Shown here piece by piece: positions 12,803 to 24,846 of a stretch of 64,000 nt of DNA (within the stretch, counting starts at the first letter, position 1; every line of letters begins with the position of its first letter). The position numbers and the translations under genes were made by a program. This DNA is from Phorcus lineatus (lineage: Eukaryota; Mollusca; Gastropoda; Trochida; Trochidae), in the NCBI GenBank assembly GCA_921293015.1, contig OV121087.1, forward strand, positions 11,854,501 to 11,918,500, written 5' to 3'. The notes beneath the pieces were generated by a model, which saw only the letters and a program-made list of their open reading frames with translations, was not told the origin of the DNA and searched no databases.

Positions 12803-13235
12803 CTTGAGCATTGCCTCAAATAAGGCTTAAAAATATCGTTGAACATAGGAAGGTAGTTTCCAAAAATGGAGTTTTCCGACAGATGGATGTTTTCTGATTG
12901 TATTTGCGCTATTTGGTAATTGAATATTTTTTTCTGTAAGTGTGGTTATCGCTCTTACTTTTCACATAGACGACTAGTCTGTCGGTCATTTTGTCTGCAC
13001 TGATAACAACGAACTTGAGCATTGCCTCAAATAAGACTTAAAAATATCGTTGAACATAGGAAGGTAGTTTCCAAAAATGGAGTTTTCCGACAGATGGATG
13101 TTTTCTGATCGTATTTGCGCTATTTGGTAATTGAATATTTTTTCTGTAAGTGTGGTTATCGCTCTTACTTTTCACATAGTACGACTAGACTGTCGGCCAG
13201 TTTGTCTGCATTGATAGCAGAGAGTTTGAGCATTA
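12803..13235 (+). repeat. 211-bp tandem repeat
   Basis: Two full units start at 12,803 and 13,014 with CTTGAGCATTGCCTCAAATA. A third, partial unit starts at 13,225 and is interrupted by the 40-bp element at 13,243. The units are nearly identical, so the amplification is recent relative to the surrounding decay. Confidence 0.8.
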
Positions 13236-13242
13236 CCTCAAG

Positions 13243-13282
13243 CAGGGATCGTATAGACTATACGAGATCTATACGATCCCTG
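13243..13282. mobile_element. 40-bp minimal element, almost only inverted termini
   Basis: This is a 40-base palindrome starting CAGGGATCGTATAGA and ending TCTATACGATCCCTG, with only about ten bases between the arms. It is flanked by identical 7-mers CCTCAAG (13,236-13,242 and 13,283-13,289). The neighbouring tandem units at 12,803 and 13,014 show the corresponding uninterrupted GCCTCAAATAAG site. The terminus matches the 129-bp element at 16,523. Confidence 0.75.
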
Positions 13283-14620
13283 CCTCAAGTAATACTTCAA
13301 AATCGTTTTACGTGAGAAGAAAGTATTGACAATGTAACCTTTTTCTGATATAGATAATTTTCTGCTGCAAATTATTGTAATTATAACAATAAAAATTTTG
13401 TATAGGCATGATCATAGCAGAAGATTAAGTTTATTTCGGGATTATCATAACAGCACCCTACCTACCTGCATTACAAAATCATACACAACGTTAACATTTC
13501 ATTTATATCTGAAGTCAATATTTTATTTGTCTAATGATACACGTCCCAGCTTGATAATCTTGAATATATCTAAACATATAAAACAAAAACATTGCATCAC
13601 ATTTGATTGTTTACTTCATTAGGTTTGATATTCAAATATACATCCATATCCATAATACATATTTACATATCCTTTATTAGGAATGCCATCACATGTATCA
13701 CATCCTTATTTTATTACAATATCCAAATACATTCATGTATTTAAATGTAGGATAAAGTAATAAATATAACATCTATAGAATAACACATCAATATCAAATC
13801 ATTTGAAATGCTAAAAGGCTAAATCATTGATATCATATCCAAATTATATATCATATAAATTACAAGCAATAACATGTAGCTTATCACCATGTTGTGACAG
13901 AGGATTGAATTTGGTATGCATGGGATTTCCAACATTACAACAATCAATGTAGACTTTCATTTTTTCATACCAACTAAACATGGTTTTGGACACTAAAATA
14001 CGGGTTTTTTAAAAATGCAAATATCCAAAAGTAGTGGAGCCTTATTTGAAACATAACTTCCTTGATACACTGTGGGACATTTCCATCATTAAATTTCAAT
14101 TACTTTTCAACTACCATTGTCTTCTTTGTACGCAAATATATATTCCTGGTAAAAAAACATAGGGCGTGCTTAACTTTTGATTACTTAAATAAATTATAAA
14201 TATATATATTTCAAACTTGCAATTATTAAGAACAAGAAAATGAAATTAAAGTTGCAAGTTCAAGTTCACATCACATTCAAAAAAGTTTCTACTTTCAGTA
14301 ACACTGCTTTAGTGTACCACGGAGAGACATGCTCTTTTTCCCTTTCCTTTTTGTCAATTTCGTCGACTCTCTTTCTTTGTGACAACAATACCACAAGGGA
14401 GGCTACTCTGTTTGTTTTTTTACGGATGGAGCCGGGAATCTTCGTAAAACGGTTCCGCTGAAACTGTGCGCTAATGAGTATGCGCTGTGCCCGAACCCAG
14501 TCGTGTGTGCGTTGAACCGTAAAGCGAGACGACCTATATTGCTAATTAGCCTTAGTTTCATATCCCTGTATATAAGGTCCCTGGTGTAAGTTAAGGCGAA
14601 AAAAAAACGTCAAATACGAA

Positions 14621-15870
14621 TGGTTTTTAAAGGAATGATGACGAGTAACTGCAATAATAATTATTGTTTTACGTGCAATTTACTCAGTGAACCGTATCTC
14701 CCGAACAGGCACGTGTACGGAGAACCGTAACCTGGAAAGAATATGTCGTAATTTCAAAGTACTTCAGTGTGAATTAACAGTGTATTCTACAATACACAAA
14801 CGGGCTGTCGAGACAAAGACGGGAATGCGAATCTTTTTCTGAAGACTACAACGCCTAATCATGTTACGCAATTCAGTCTACGACAGGGGACATATTTATT
14901 ACCATTGGACGGTAGAGGCTGCAGTTTAAACATTAATCATATTCAAAGTTATATAATTCGTTATATATAAATATAAATGTTAAATCTCGCCTCATAAAAA
15001 ACATATACGGTTAAAGATTATTATTTTCATTACTTTTATGCAATAAGAAATCAAATTTAATGAACACACGGTGTATTTGACTTTCTACAAAATCAAACCA
15101 TACAACGTTACTTGGAACGATGAATGAACAGTTGTTGAACTTCCATAGCTGTCATGTCTATCTTCGACATCTTTAAAACGGTTATTAATATCGAAACATA
15201 CAATACGTCAAATGAATAATTTTCTTTTAACCGTGTAGTTCCACGACGGACAAGACTCCGTTCAGAGTATCCAGTGTCAAATTGTGTTGCATATAACGGT
15301 GTGGACGATATCAGAGGGTGTCAGCGTGAGTGGCAGGGGAGTTGATAAATTGTGCCTAAACAAAGTCATGAAAAACTGCAGCATGGAAATATGTATCCAA
15401 AAGCCGTTACCGATAAAGACGATCGTTAGTTTTGGTCATAAGCAGTGTTGCACCGATAAAACTTGAAACAACGTTGGCGTTATGAAAATCTTTTCGTTTA
15501 ATGAGAGAGTGTTTTAACTGTACCGACTGTGTTGAAGATGAGATGCTTCTTTTTATTGAAACATTTTTATTCAAGAAAATGTACAATTAATGAATTGATT
15601 GTCCAACAAGCGCCAAGGTGCTTATTTTAAGGCCACTCCGAAGCAATTACATATGAGAAAGAATTAGAAATTGTGGGTTAGTTACACGTATCTTATTGCG
15701 ATCATAGGTTCAAAGAAAGTGGTTATGCATAAATAACATTTCGCTTGTTTGGCAGTCATTATGAAATGTCAAATCGATCATATTTCATTATGTATGATAA
15801 ATAGAATTCAACAATCTAGTAATTAGAGCGATTTACATCCCCGTAGTACTGTTTTTATACTAAATTCTTT
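14621..15870. other. Interior of X, no recognisable feature
   Basis: The similarity to Y ends near 14,620. The following sequence has no repeat partner or coding frame that I could identify. The 60-codon frame at 15,284-15,466 has no motif. Confidence 0.45.
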
Positions 15871-15879
15871 CAGATAAAA

Positions 15880-16035
15880 GAATGATTTCTGTCTTTATTC
15901 TATGTACATTCGGCATGTGAGGAAATAGTGAACAGCGTTTTCGACTGGGTGACCACATGCAGGAACAAGTCTGGCTTTCTATGATATGTGTGTTTAACCT
16001 ATCAATGTTCAAGTCACCACAGCGGGTGAGAGTGG
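15880..16035 (-). pseudogene. LINE reverse-transcriptase C-terminal fossil
   Basis: On the minus strand one frame gives CGDLNIDRLNTHIIESQTC and, after a one-base shift, CGHPVENAVHYFLTCRMY. The order R-L-N-x-H, then C-x-C-G, then V-E-x-x-x-H-Y-F-L-x-C is the Cys/His tail seen downstream of the reverse transcriptase in many LINE polyproteins. The reverse transcriptase and endonuclease are absent. The frameshift and the short length mark it as dead. Confidence 0.55.
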
Positions 16036-16522
16036 ATAATCTAGCAATTTAAATAATCTATTTTATTGCCAGGAGTTGATTAATTCCATAGTTTTATTGT
16101 GTCAGGAAAAACGTTCTTGCATTTGACGCTGTCCTACATTTTACTGTTCGAACAGATGAATTTTCTCTGTCGTTATTGTTAGGTGTTGTAGGTAGAAGGT
16201 TACATTGATATTCAGGCGCGGGATTATTCTTCCTTTTGAAGAACGTTGTCAATTTAGACATGTCTACGTTCCGACAGGTTTTGATAAGTTTGTTCATAAA
16301 TACTGTTTGGCGATCCATCGAATTGCACTTGTGTGATTTTGTGCCGATCGGTGGAATATATAAACACTGGGAAAAGCTTAGTGCAATAACGTAAGCGTGT
16401 CGTGAGAAGATGTTATTTTTTAACTGGGCACCTAAAAGTTCTCCTCATACACTCATAAACAAATAAAACAGACTTAGAAAGGAAGTGTATTGACAATGTT
16501 TATTCCAGCTCGTCAACTGAAG

Positions 16523-16651
16523 CAGGGATCTAATAGACAGGGATATGAAACAAATAACTGACTGTACGACATTACTGCTACACGGGGGTTATACAACTCG
16601 TCTCGCTCATTAGCAGGTCACTCATCACCGCACATGTCTATACGATCCATG
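16523..16651. mobile_element. 129-bp element of the CAGGGA family
   Basis: It starts CAGGGATCTAATAGACAGGG and ends TATACGATCCATG, flanked by identical 7-mers ACTGAAG (16,516-16,522 and 16,652-16,658). Positions 16,536-16,636 match the subterminal part of the 2,020-bp element (GATATGAAAC..., TACTGCTAC..., GTCTCGCTCATTAGCAGGTCA). It is a deletion derivative with one mutated terminal base (CATG for CCTG). Confidence 0.75.
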
Positions 16652-16659
16652 ACTGAAGA

Positions 16660-18540
16660 CACAGGAGAAGAGCGAGATTACAGTTACTATTTTGACCAGA
16701 CTTTCCAAGTACTAAATAACTTCCTTGTAGTGCTATAAACTACGTATGTCGGCGATCTCTTACATAATATCTTTATTATCATTTCCTGTTCCGAGACAGC
16801 TGTGTTTATTGCTGTATGCCTCGCTGGCTGGTTGATTAATTAGATAACATAACATCATTGTTGAATGAAGCTTAACCGGTTCGTTCATGCAGGGTATAGC
16901 GTCTGATAAACTAGGTGGAATATGATACCGACACATCACCGTGTCTATGACAAAATGTAAATTATGCTGTTTTCATTATGTTCAATCTTAATCCAACTAT
17001 ATATTTTAATTTCATTATCTTTTTAATGTCAAAAGCATGTATCCATCTACTTTGAATTGACGGGGGAAAATGAATAACGATAAGTCAATCCAGCATTAGG
17101 ACGAGATAATGTTTATTGTACTTTTACTGAAGTGAATATATCATTTATGATGGCACAGAACGTTTGTGCCCCTCTCTCTGTAAGAGTGGTAAATACGTTA
17201 ACCGGCACTGCCAGGTTTGTAAATATCAGTTTTAAGTATTTCTAATTCTTATCCATTGATGATCAGAAACCCATATCGGAACGCATGACGCGCGAAGTGA
17301 ATACCTGTCGATACACATTACTAATTTAGCGTAATCACTATTTTAATTTGGCCACTTTCGGTACATTGTCTTGAGAGATGTTATGATATATTAAAAAGAT
17401 TGTTCACCATTCCTATGCCGTTTTATATGTAATAGAAAGTTTATCCATCAAGTGATAATGTTATATTGCGGAACGATTGTTCTACTTCGCGCATTATATA
17501 AAAAACGATTTCTGTAGGCACACTTGCATTTCATGCTTCTTTTACAAAACCTCGCATTTTTAAGTTGGTTAGCGTAGGCATTTTCCTTTTAGTATTGAAT
17601 GATAAAAACATCAGATGTTAAGCAGTTTTCTTTAGGCTTTAGGACTTTTTAAGGATTGCATACAAGTAATCACAACTAGGATTCTCTATCATAATATAAT
17701 CTTTTCATATTCGACTTTGGTGTAGTGATCTTAATGGAATATACTAGATTTATATGTGACAGTTGCTATCACTAAACGCCTTACATTTCTTCATCACCTG
17801 TCCAAATGTTGATGACATAAGACTAAAAGGCATATTTCTTTCAAAAAGGGTTTAATCTGTCGTCAATTCTATTTGGTCACCCGGGCTCATCACAAGAGGC
17901 TAACCAAGGACTATTGAAATCTGTTAATAATTTTATCACTTTATCAAAAAGATTTTCGGAATTCAACAAACGTTTTTCTATGTGCCCTGCCTTGCTGAAA
18001 CAATCAAACAACATGTAGTTATGAAGTTATCAGCGGTATGAAATAAGTTTGTAAATTTCTATTGTTTCATTGAAAGGTGTCCAACATAATCATGCATCTA
18101 TAGTGTCCTGTTAACTGTATGTAGGTATTCATTCGTCCATATGTACGTCACTTTTTATGTAATAGTTTTTGTTTAGACGCGACATTTATAAAATAAAATA
18201 AAATATGTTTAAACCTTAATATAATTCATGTAGTGACAGATTTACACATGTCCCCAATGCCTCTTCCTTCATAAGCTCGCATACATTATTTATAAAAAGG
18301 CAATCGCAATGTATATAAGTCGGAACATCTTGAAGACGAGCGATCTAATTAGTGCCGATCAGTGAGATGCTAATATACGACGTGCGCTATATATAGATTG
18401 GCCCTTGTGCAGCGGTAAGAGGCGCGTTAAAACGAGGAAGATTTAAAGTTCATTATCAATTATCTCTCTTTATATTAATGCAATCTTGTTCAAAATTTCA
18501 CAACAGGCAAAGTAAACATGAGGATTTTTAATCAGGTTAT
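16660..18540. other. Interior of X, no recognisable feature
   Basis: AT-rich sequence without coding signal. A TATATATAG box at about 18,391 precedes a slightly GC-richer stretch, but no transcript can be argued from it. Confidence 0.4.
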
Positions 18541-18573
18541 AAATTTTGAATATTTTGAAAAGAGTGAAAACTC

Positions 18574-18700
18574 GAAATTTCTAGAAATTTCTAGAAAGTT
18601 TCTAGATACGTTCTAGAAAGTTTCTAGATACGTTCTAGAAAGTTTCTAGTGCGTATCTAGTGCGTTTCTAGTGTGTTTCTAGTGTGTTTCTAGATACGGG
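18574..18700. promoter_or_regulatory. Subterminal TTCTAGAA array of X, right
   Basis: It mirrors the left array. Five correctly phased GAA/TTC modules lie at 18,574-18,596, followed by decayed CTAGTGTGTTT-type units up to the terminus. Confidence 0.5.
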
Positions 18701-18724
18701 GTATGTTTCTTTATGGGTGTACTG

Positions 18725-18768
18725 TACAACCCCAAAATAAAAAACCAGAAGGGATGTTTCTCCATTCT
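18725..18768. repeat. Right end of the palindromic MITE
   Basis: TACAACCCCAAAATAAAAAA followed by CCAGAAGGGATGTTTCTCC is the reverse complement of the MITE left end at 6,775-6,812. It is the other half of the repeat split by X. Confidence 0.7.
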
Positions 18769-20640
18769 AACATGACTAATTAGAAATATAATGAGGAACT
18801 AATTTGCCTTGCGCAACAACAATGTGATTAGGTCGAACCAGTAAAGACCGGTTCCACTTGCTTCGAAACTACGGTACAGTTCATTTTCAAAGAACGCGCT
18901 TTAATAATAAAAAAAAATATCAAAACATAAACCAACAGGTTTTAAATAAAAACCCTTAAGTATTTATATCCTTGAGGATAAAATCAACAAAAGACAGAGT
19001 TACGTTTTTCACGTAAATACATAGGACACCTATCACCCCTACAATACCGACACGGACTGACCAAATCAAGGGACGTTACTCTAAAGTTGTAGTTGTTTAC
19101 TGCTAGCGCTTACTTCTCACGCAAGATGTAAACTGATTGAATAAACGATCAAGAAAGCTTTATAGTTTGTCATGGTTGAATACACTGTCTGGAATCTGGT
19201 CACTTATGAATGAGAGGAGGGAAAGGGAAGGAAAGTTGAAGAATAACGTACGAATCTTGTTCACTTGACGAATCGCTATTACCGCGCGTTACGGTAAGAA
19301 ACGAGCTCGGTTTGAATTTAAATTTAGTGATAAGAAATAAACTACTTTGGCAAAAAATATACCACAGAATGAAAAATTTAAAAAATACGGTATTCTCAAT
19401 GTCTGCAAAGAATTGATTTAAAATTCATTTTGCTGTTGTCTGTAAGGCGATGAAAACAGTAAGTTCAGCGAATGGAGGTTGTAAAAGTGAGCGTATGAAT
19501 GTGAATCGGTCGTAAATATTTTATTATTAGCGAAAAAATCACTCCAAAATTGATTGTGGTAACCAATCAGAAAGCAGTATTTTTATTCTAGTTTTCGTGT
19601 CATGTTAGAATGCTAAATGAACTTTAAGGAAAGTCGAATTGACCCTTGTTATCTTCTGACGTAGTTTATTTCACTAATCAAGCATGACAACAATACAAGA
19701 ATCTGTGTCGAAACGTCGCACTTTCAGATTAAAGAAATTGTTATCCATAAAATTGTGTACTTAAATAACTTCAAAATGTTTAATATGGCAAAATACTCAC
19801 TTATAATTGGTAATGATAGATCCATTTATTTTCATTGAATATTATCTATGACTAGATGTTTTTGGTAATAATAAATAAGTACTTCCATTAAAATACTTTC
19901 AATAGATAAGACAAGTAAATACTACAAATAAATACTACATGTCAGACAGTTTCATTTTCATATATCTATATGAAGCACATAAATTTAAACTGAATAACAT
20001 ATCGAAATTCTCTTGGTTACATTCAAATAATTACTGGTTTCACAAAGGTCAGCGGATGTATTGAGATTAAATGGAGGCCTTGTATAAATATTTTTTTCAG
20101 ATTGGAAGGTCATTGGCAAACGTACAATTATAATACAAATACAATAGCAAATTAAAAATTAAATGAGTATTTAGATTGTTACAAAAGAAATAGAGGGCTA
20201 TCCTAAAGCAAATGCTTCTGTAAATTATTCTGAAAAGTTAAAGAATGATATTACTACAGATATTGCATTGATATTTACCCTGTCAACAAAAAAGTAAATA
20301 ATTTTCTCTATTAGAGCATATTTTATTTTCAGAAATAGAGTGTTTTTATTTTTAGTACGTATACATGTCTATACTATCAATGGTGAGATACAAATGTAAC
20401 CATTCAGCTCCTTCTCTGATGTAAAAGTTTGGGGAGAGTTAAGTGAACCATATTGTTTCATTTAGACACATTTATTAAATCATATTCCCTCAACGGAATA
20501 GTAAATAACAAAAACAGAAGAACTTGTGTATTTATAATTAGCATCCGAAGAATGTGGGATGCAGGTAACCGGTGACAAAATACCTAAACAGTATCAATTA
20601 TCATTATCCATTGAAGAATTAACTCTCTCACAAATAACTT
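18769..20640. other. Mostly empty, one MITE-like scrap
   Basis: Positions 19,301-19,345 (GAGCTCGGTTTGAATTTAAATTTAG) resemble the middle of the 73-bp MITE unit. I see nothing else. Confidence 0.4.
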
Positions 20641-20799
20641 ATGGTTCTAGATACATTAGTTGTCCAGCTGACCCTGTTGTCTTAAAGTCCGTGAACGAGT
20701 TCGTTGCACTATTCTAATGAAGATCTTTTCGACCTTGACCAACACCATTTCATTGCATTCTGGGAATTCGTCTGTGTCTAACTGACCTAAAGCGCATCT

Positions 20800-20990
20800 A
20801 TTATTCACACATTGACGGCTAATTAGCTTTACAAGCGGAAGTAAAATTATCAAGTAGGTTAATTATATTATTACCCAGACAATTAATGGAATGTGTGAAA
20901 TGAAGAAGAGAGAAAACAAGTCAAAGAGTACAAGGAGAGATCTATTACACTTCTGATTTTATTTGACAATTTTCATGAGCAAAAGTGAAC
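20800..20990 (+). repeat. Dispersed repeat shared with 43.45 kb
   Basis: The block from TATTCACACATTGACGG to GACAATTTTCATGAGC aligns with 43,448-43,625 in the same orientation. Shared landmarks are AATTAGCT..ACAAG, TTAATTATAT..ATTACCC and ATGGAATGTGTGA. It does not code in a consistent frame. Confidence 0.5.
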
Positions 20991-22897
20991 GAGATTGCCG
21001 AAATCTTATTCCGAATGCTGATTGCTTAGATCTTCAGTAATTAAATACAGTCTCTTTGAATGTTCTTTGAATGAATATTTTTATAAGATGTAGAGACGCA
21101 ATAACATAGCATAGACGTCAATTTTAAAGGGATGAGGTATGCACCCAACTAATCAAGTGATATATTTAAATATGTAGTATACATATATTTATAAGCCTTC
21201 ATATTTTAAACACATCGGTTATATTATCTAAAATGTTATTTACATATAGCCTTGAGTGGATATTTCTTTATGTAATGTCTGTTCCACTCAATTAAGCACA
21301 CTTCCATCCTCCCTCTCTTCCCCAAAGCCTGAATATAGATAAAACTTGATTTACTGATTATTGAAAAAAGAAATAACATGCATACATATGAAAGAGTGAA
21401 AGAGATAGTAAGGCTTGATAAATCCCGTTAAGTATTTGACGACTTTATATGTTTGTTTTTCGCCATAACTTACACAGTCGAACAAACTTCAACCTAAACT
21501 CACAAGTTACATGATAGTACTGACGCTATGACTTGTTGATTTCCTTTTTGGTTAAAGGGGCACATAAAATGTTATTGGAGTCAAATATGTCAAACTTTGT
21601 AAATGGTGTTAATTGTATCGATTAGTAGTGGTGGTTCATGAAATTCAGCAACCCGATGTTTATCAGTTAGGTATAGCGACAATAAGCAATTTTCAGTCGT
21701 AATGTGTGATGAAAAACGGACAATGGCATGCGACATTAAGCAAAACGTTATTTAGAAACTTATTTACAGCAGACAAAAATACAAATATGGGTTTGTAGTG
21801 TTTAATAAGTGTTGATTAATGAACATGTAAATGTGACCAAAAAGGTTTAAACTTTTAAACAAACATATTGCCGTTTCCAAATTTAAAAACAGGAAAACAT
21901 TCCTTGATTTTGGCATTTTAGAGATAAAAATGAATGTGTAGGGAGACGATTAGAACCTCACGAAGGACCCATGGTCTTTGAGCTATTATCTGTGTTATGA
22001 AAAATCATAAAACATACTCTGTGACACCTTAAAATGACTGTTTGCAAACTTACAAAACATGTCATATTCTAATGTAGATTACTAACACCGACGTTACCGG
22101 TAAAGCGGTTATACATCTGAATCCATTTTTCTACATTAAATCGTAAGGGGAAAAGGAATGTAATTTCTACTTTGTTCCTATTAAAACGCAGAAACCATCG
22201 ACAGTAAAATGATTATCTCTATGTTGTTTTCTTATATAATTAAATGCATATAAATATGTGAATAATATAACACTGCGTACATGTCAATATGACTGAGTTG
22301 TTATTAAATTATAATACAAACTGAGATATATCTTTAAACACATGGACATAAAATGCCGTTATTGTTGAAAATATTATTGATTTATAACATATTAAATTGT
22401 AATTGTGGGGATGAGGAACGAAGGGAAAGTCTTCATCGTTTTCTTGTTTCATAAAGGTCAAATAGGAAATGAAGGTTAACGATAATGATCATTTATAGTA
22501 CGTTATATAAGTGATTTGTTTCGTTCAGTTTTGTATCTCTCTGTTTGGCATAGTTCCAAATGCAGAACTGTAAAACGTTGAACAGTTAAAGGGCCACACA
22601 GTTAGTTGTTATAGTCAAATATGCCAAACTTCATATATAGTGTTATTTTATCAAGAAGGGATGGTTGTTGCCAAAAAATAGCATCTTAGTGCTTATGAGT
22701 TCAGTATAGTGACAATAAAACAGATTAAATCTTTGATTTGTGATCGATAACTGGACAGTGACGCGCGTCAATGATTCAAACGTAATTTTTAAAACCTGTT
22801 TACATCAAACACCAATGTTAATATTGATTGGCATGATTAATTAGGACTTTTAACTACAAAACTTGTAAAATGTATGCAGAATGTCGACGTCCTGACA

Positions 22898-23870
22898 TTT
22901 ATATGGCCGTTTTTCATATATCAATGAAAACATAAAAATAGCAAAATTTGGGAATTTGGGAGATTTACTGCATTTATAGAATATAAACACCCCACGACGA
23001 ACTTAAAACAGCAAAAGATATTGTTCGCTATTTAAACTAGTTTTATCATTTATAAAAGTTTGCACATAAATATATAGTTTTCATACTAAAGATCAATTGT
23101 ATTATCCAAATGTATGTTGTTCCAATCCGTTACTACTCAGTATTACTAACAAGCTTATAGCATGGAGGAAATCTGATATACCGTCTCAAAAGAAAAAGTT
23201 TATGAAGCAAACACACTTCTGGAATAAAAATATGTTTAAACCTTTAAACCATACCATGGATAATGAAACAATTCAACATTATTTTGATCGAATCTTGAAT
23301 ATGTTGTCACAGTGTTTCACTAATCAGTATATAAACATACACCTTGGAGAATTACTGTGACGCTCTACTCACTGTGTGAGTGGACATCGGCATGGCTCTT
23401 ATAATTATGTTGTCAAATAATACGACGCGGCAAGGATGAGCGTACCTTCATCTTCCACAAATTAAAAGATACTTCCTAAGATTATCCGTAGATAGACATG
23501 CACATAATGTGTCTGTAATTTAGTCAACCCCAATTGAGCCGATAAATTGAACAAATTAGTAACGGTGTTTCAACAGTCTGAATATAGTTCGAGTTTACTA
23601 TTGTCAGGCCCAAAGCATTGTAGTCGTACATATAGTAAGCGCGCACACTATAAACAAAGATGAGGGAAAAGAAAAGCTTAAGACAAACTAGAACGGCGAC
23701 AAGTTGATGTGACCGACGACAATTGCTTAGTTAAAACTGCGAATACTTTCACGATTGAATTAAACGTCAAAAGCGCATGCTTGCTTACACCTAGAAAACC
23801 CTTTTTTCTCAACATTCCGATATGTCATTATAACGTGTAAATGTTGCCTTCATATTTTCATGTAGAGACA
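22898..23870. mobile_element. 973-bp insertion in Y, possible GACA duplication
   Basis: X reads directly across this point (8,836-8,850). In Y the junctions carry GACA at 22,894-22,897 and again at 23,867-23,870. The insert holds an 87-codon open frame (23,097-23,360, +) with no recognised motif. The ends show no convincing inverted repeat. Confidence 0.45.
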
Positions 23871-24680
23871 GAGAACTAGCTCTTACAATCTTTTCATTTC
23901 CTGGAGAGCAAGCAGAGGTTCTTTGCATTAGTCAATCCCCCTATAACCAATTCAATTATAATATGTAAGTCTTTGAAGAAACGAGGGTATTTTTGATTTG
24001 CATAATTACTTCAAATATGTCCTATATTAAACCAACAAGAATGTCTTTTTTTTTATGTCATTCACCTATTTATTTCATAACGTTTCTTTGCACTTATGTT
24101 AAGTTTACAGATTGAATATTACGAACTGAGAGAGAAACGTAATTTACTAATTCCTTTTGCATATAAGAAAGATCAAGGCTTTTGACGTACATGAAATAAA
24201 CATAGAAGACTTAGATAGATAGTACGTACGTTTTCTTTTGAGGTGATAAACCTAATCAAAACCATTTTGAAGGCAAAGCTGTACGCTGACTTAAGTTGTT
24301 GACATGAGTTAACGATCAATATTAACAGCAGGGGTTTACTATCTCAGATACACCAACTTAATATCAAGATATGAGATAAACAATAAGCAATAAACAATCA
24401 ATTACAACCATAGAAATTGTCAAACACATTGCATATGCCAATGCAACCAATTCTTAATGCAAGACCAGACGCCGTTACAGCTCATTAGTGGGAGCCGGAA
24501 GCTCGTAAGCAATGCGTAGCGTTATAATGAGGATGCGTTGTAGAGGAGGGAAACTTTAACATTGAATATCATCTTTCCTAATTAACATAAGCAGTTCATC
24601 TTTTCAAATTGTGCAAAATATAACATACAGTTTCAGAAACAATCAAAATTATTTGAATATCTCTCAAAAAATAAAAACTC

Positions 24681-24846
24681 GAAATTTCTAGAAATTTCTA
24701 GAAAGTTTCTAGATACGTTCTAGAAAGTTTCTAGAAAGTTTCTAGATCCGTTCTAGAAAGTTTCTAGATCCGTTCTAGAAAGTTTCTAGATCCGTTCTAG
24801 AAAGTTTCTAGATACGTTCTAGATACGTTCTAGAAATTTCTAGAAA
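24681..24846. promoter_or_regulatory. Subterminal TTCTAGAA array of Y
   Basis: This is the best preserved array, with about fourteen TCTAGA centres. Positions 24,681-24,703 carry five correctly phased GAA/TTC modules. Alternating CTAGAAAGTTT and CTAGATCCGTT or CTAGATACGTT units follow. Confidence 0.55.

Larger units (their letters stand above)
12564..14583. mobile_element. 2,020-bp non-autonomous element, CAGGGA ends, 7-bp duplication
   Basis: The ends are perfect 30-bp inverted repeats starting CAGGGACCTTATATACAGGG, with patchy similarity further in. The flanks are identical 7-mers, GTGTAAG, at 12,557-12,563 and 14,584-14,590. The inverted copy Y holds the unoccupied site with a single GTGTAAG (minus strand, near 21,466-21,472), which confirms insertion. 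Open frames inside are 75 codons or fewer and show no transposase motif. Two smaller relatives sit at 13,243 and 16,523. A CAGGG start with a 7-bp duplication does not fit common superfamilies cleanly; P, hAT and Dada would be the first comparisons. Confidence 0.8.
7048..18724. mobile_element. Element X, 11.7-kb DNA transposon with TTCTAGA-rich termini
   Basis: The left end is CACTACACCCATAAAC and the right end, reverse complemented, is CAGTACACCCATAAAG. Terminal inverted repeats run about 185 bases and are filled with TCTAGA-centred repeats, then a shared TTTCGAGTTTTCA. A TA flanks both ends (7,046-7,047 and 18,725-18,726), and joining the flanks restores the uninterrupted 73-bp MITE unit, so the borders are firm. 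The CACTA start suggests EnSpm/CACTA, while the TA duplication suggests Tc1/mariner-type termini, so the superfamily is unresolved. No transposase frame is visible. Net of nested insertions X is about 7.1 kb. Relative to the related copy Y, X also has about 710 extra bases near 7,790-8,500. Confidence 0.7.
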
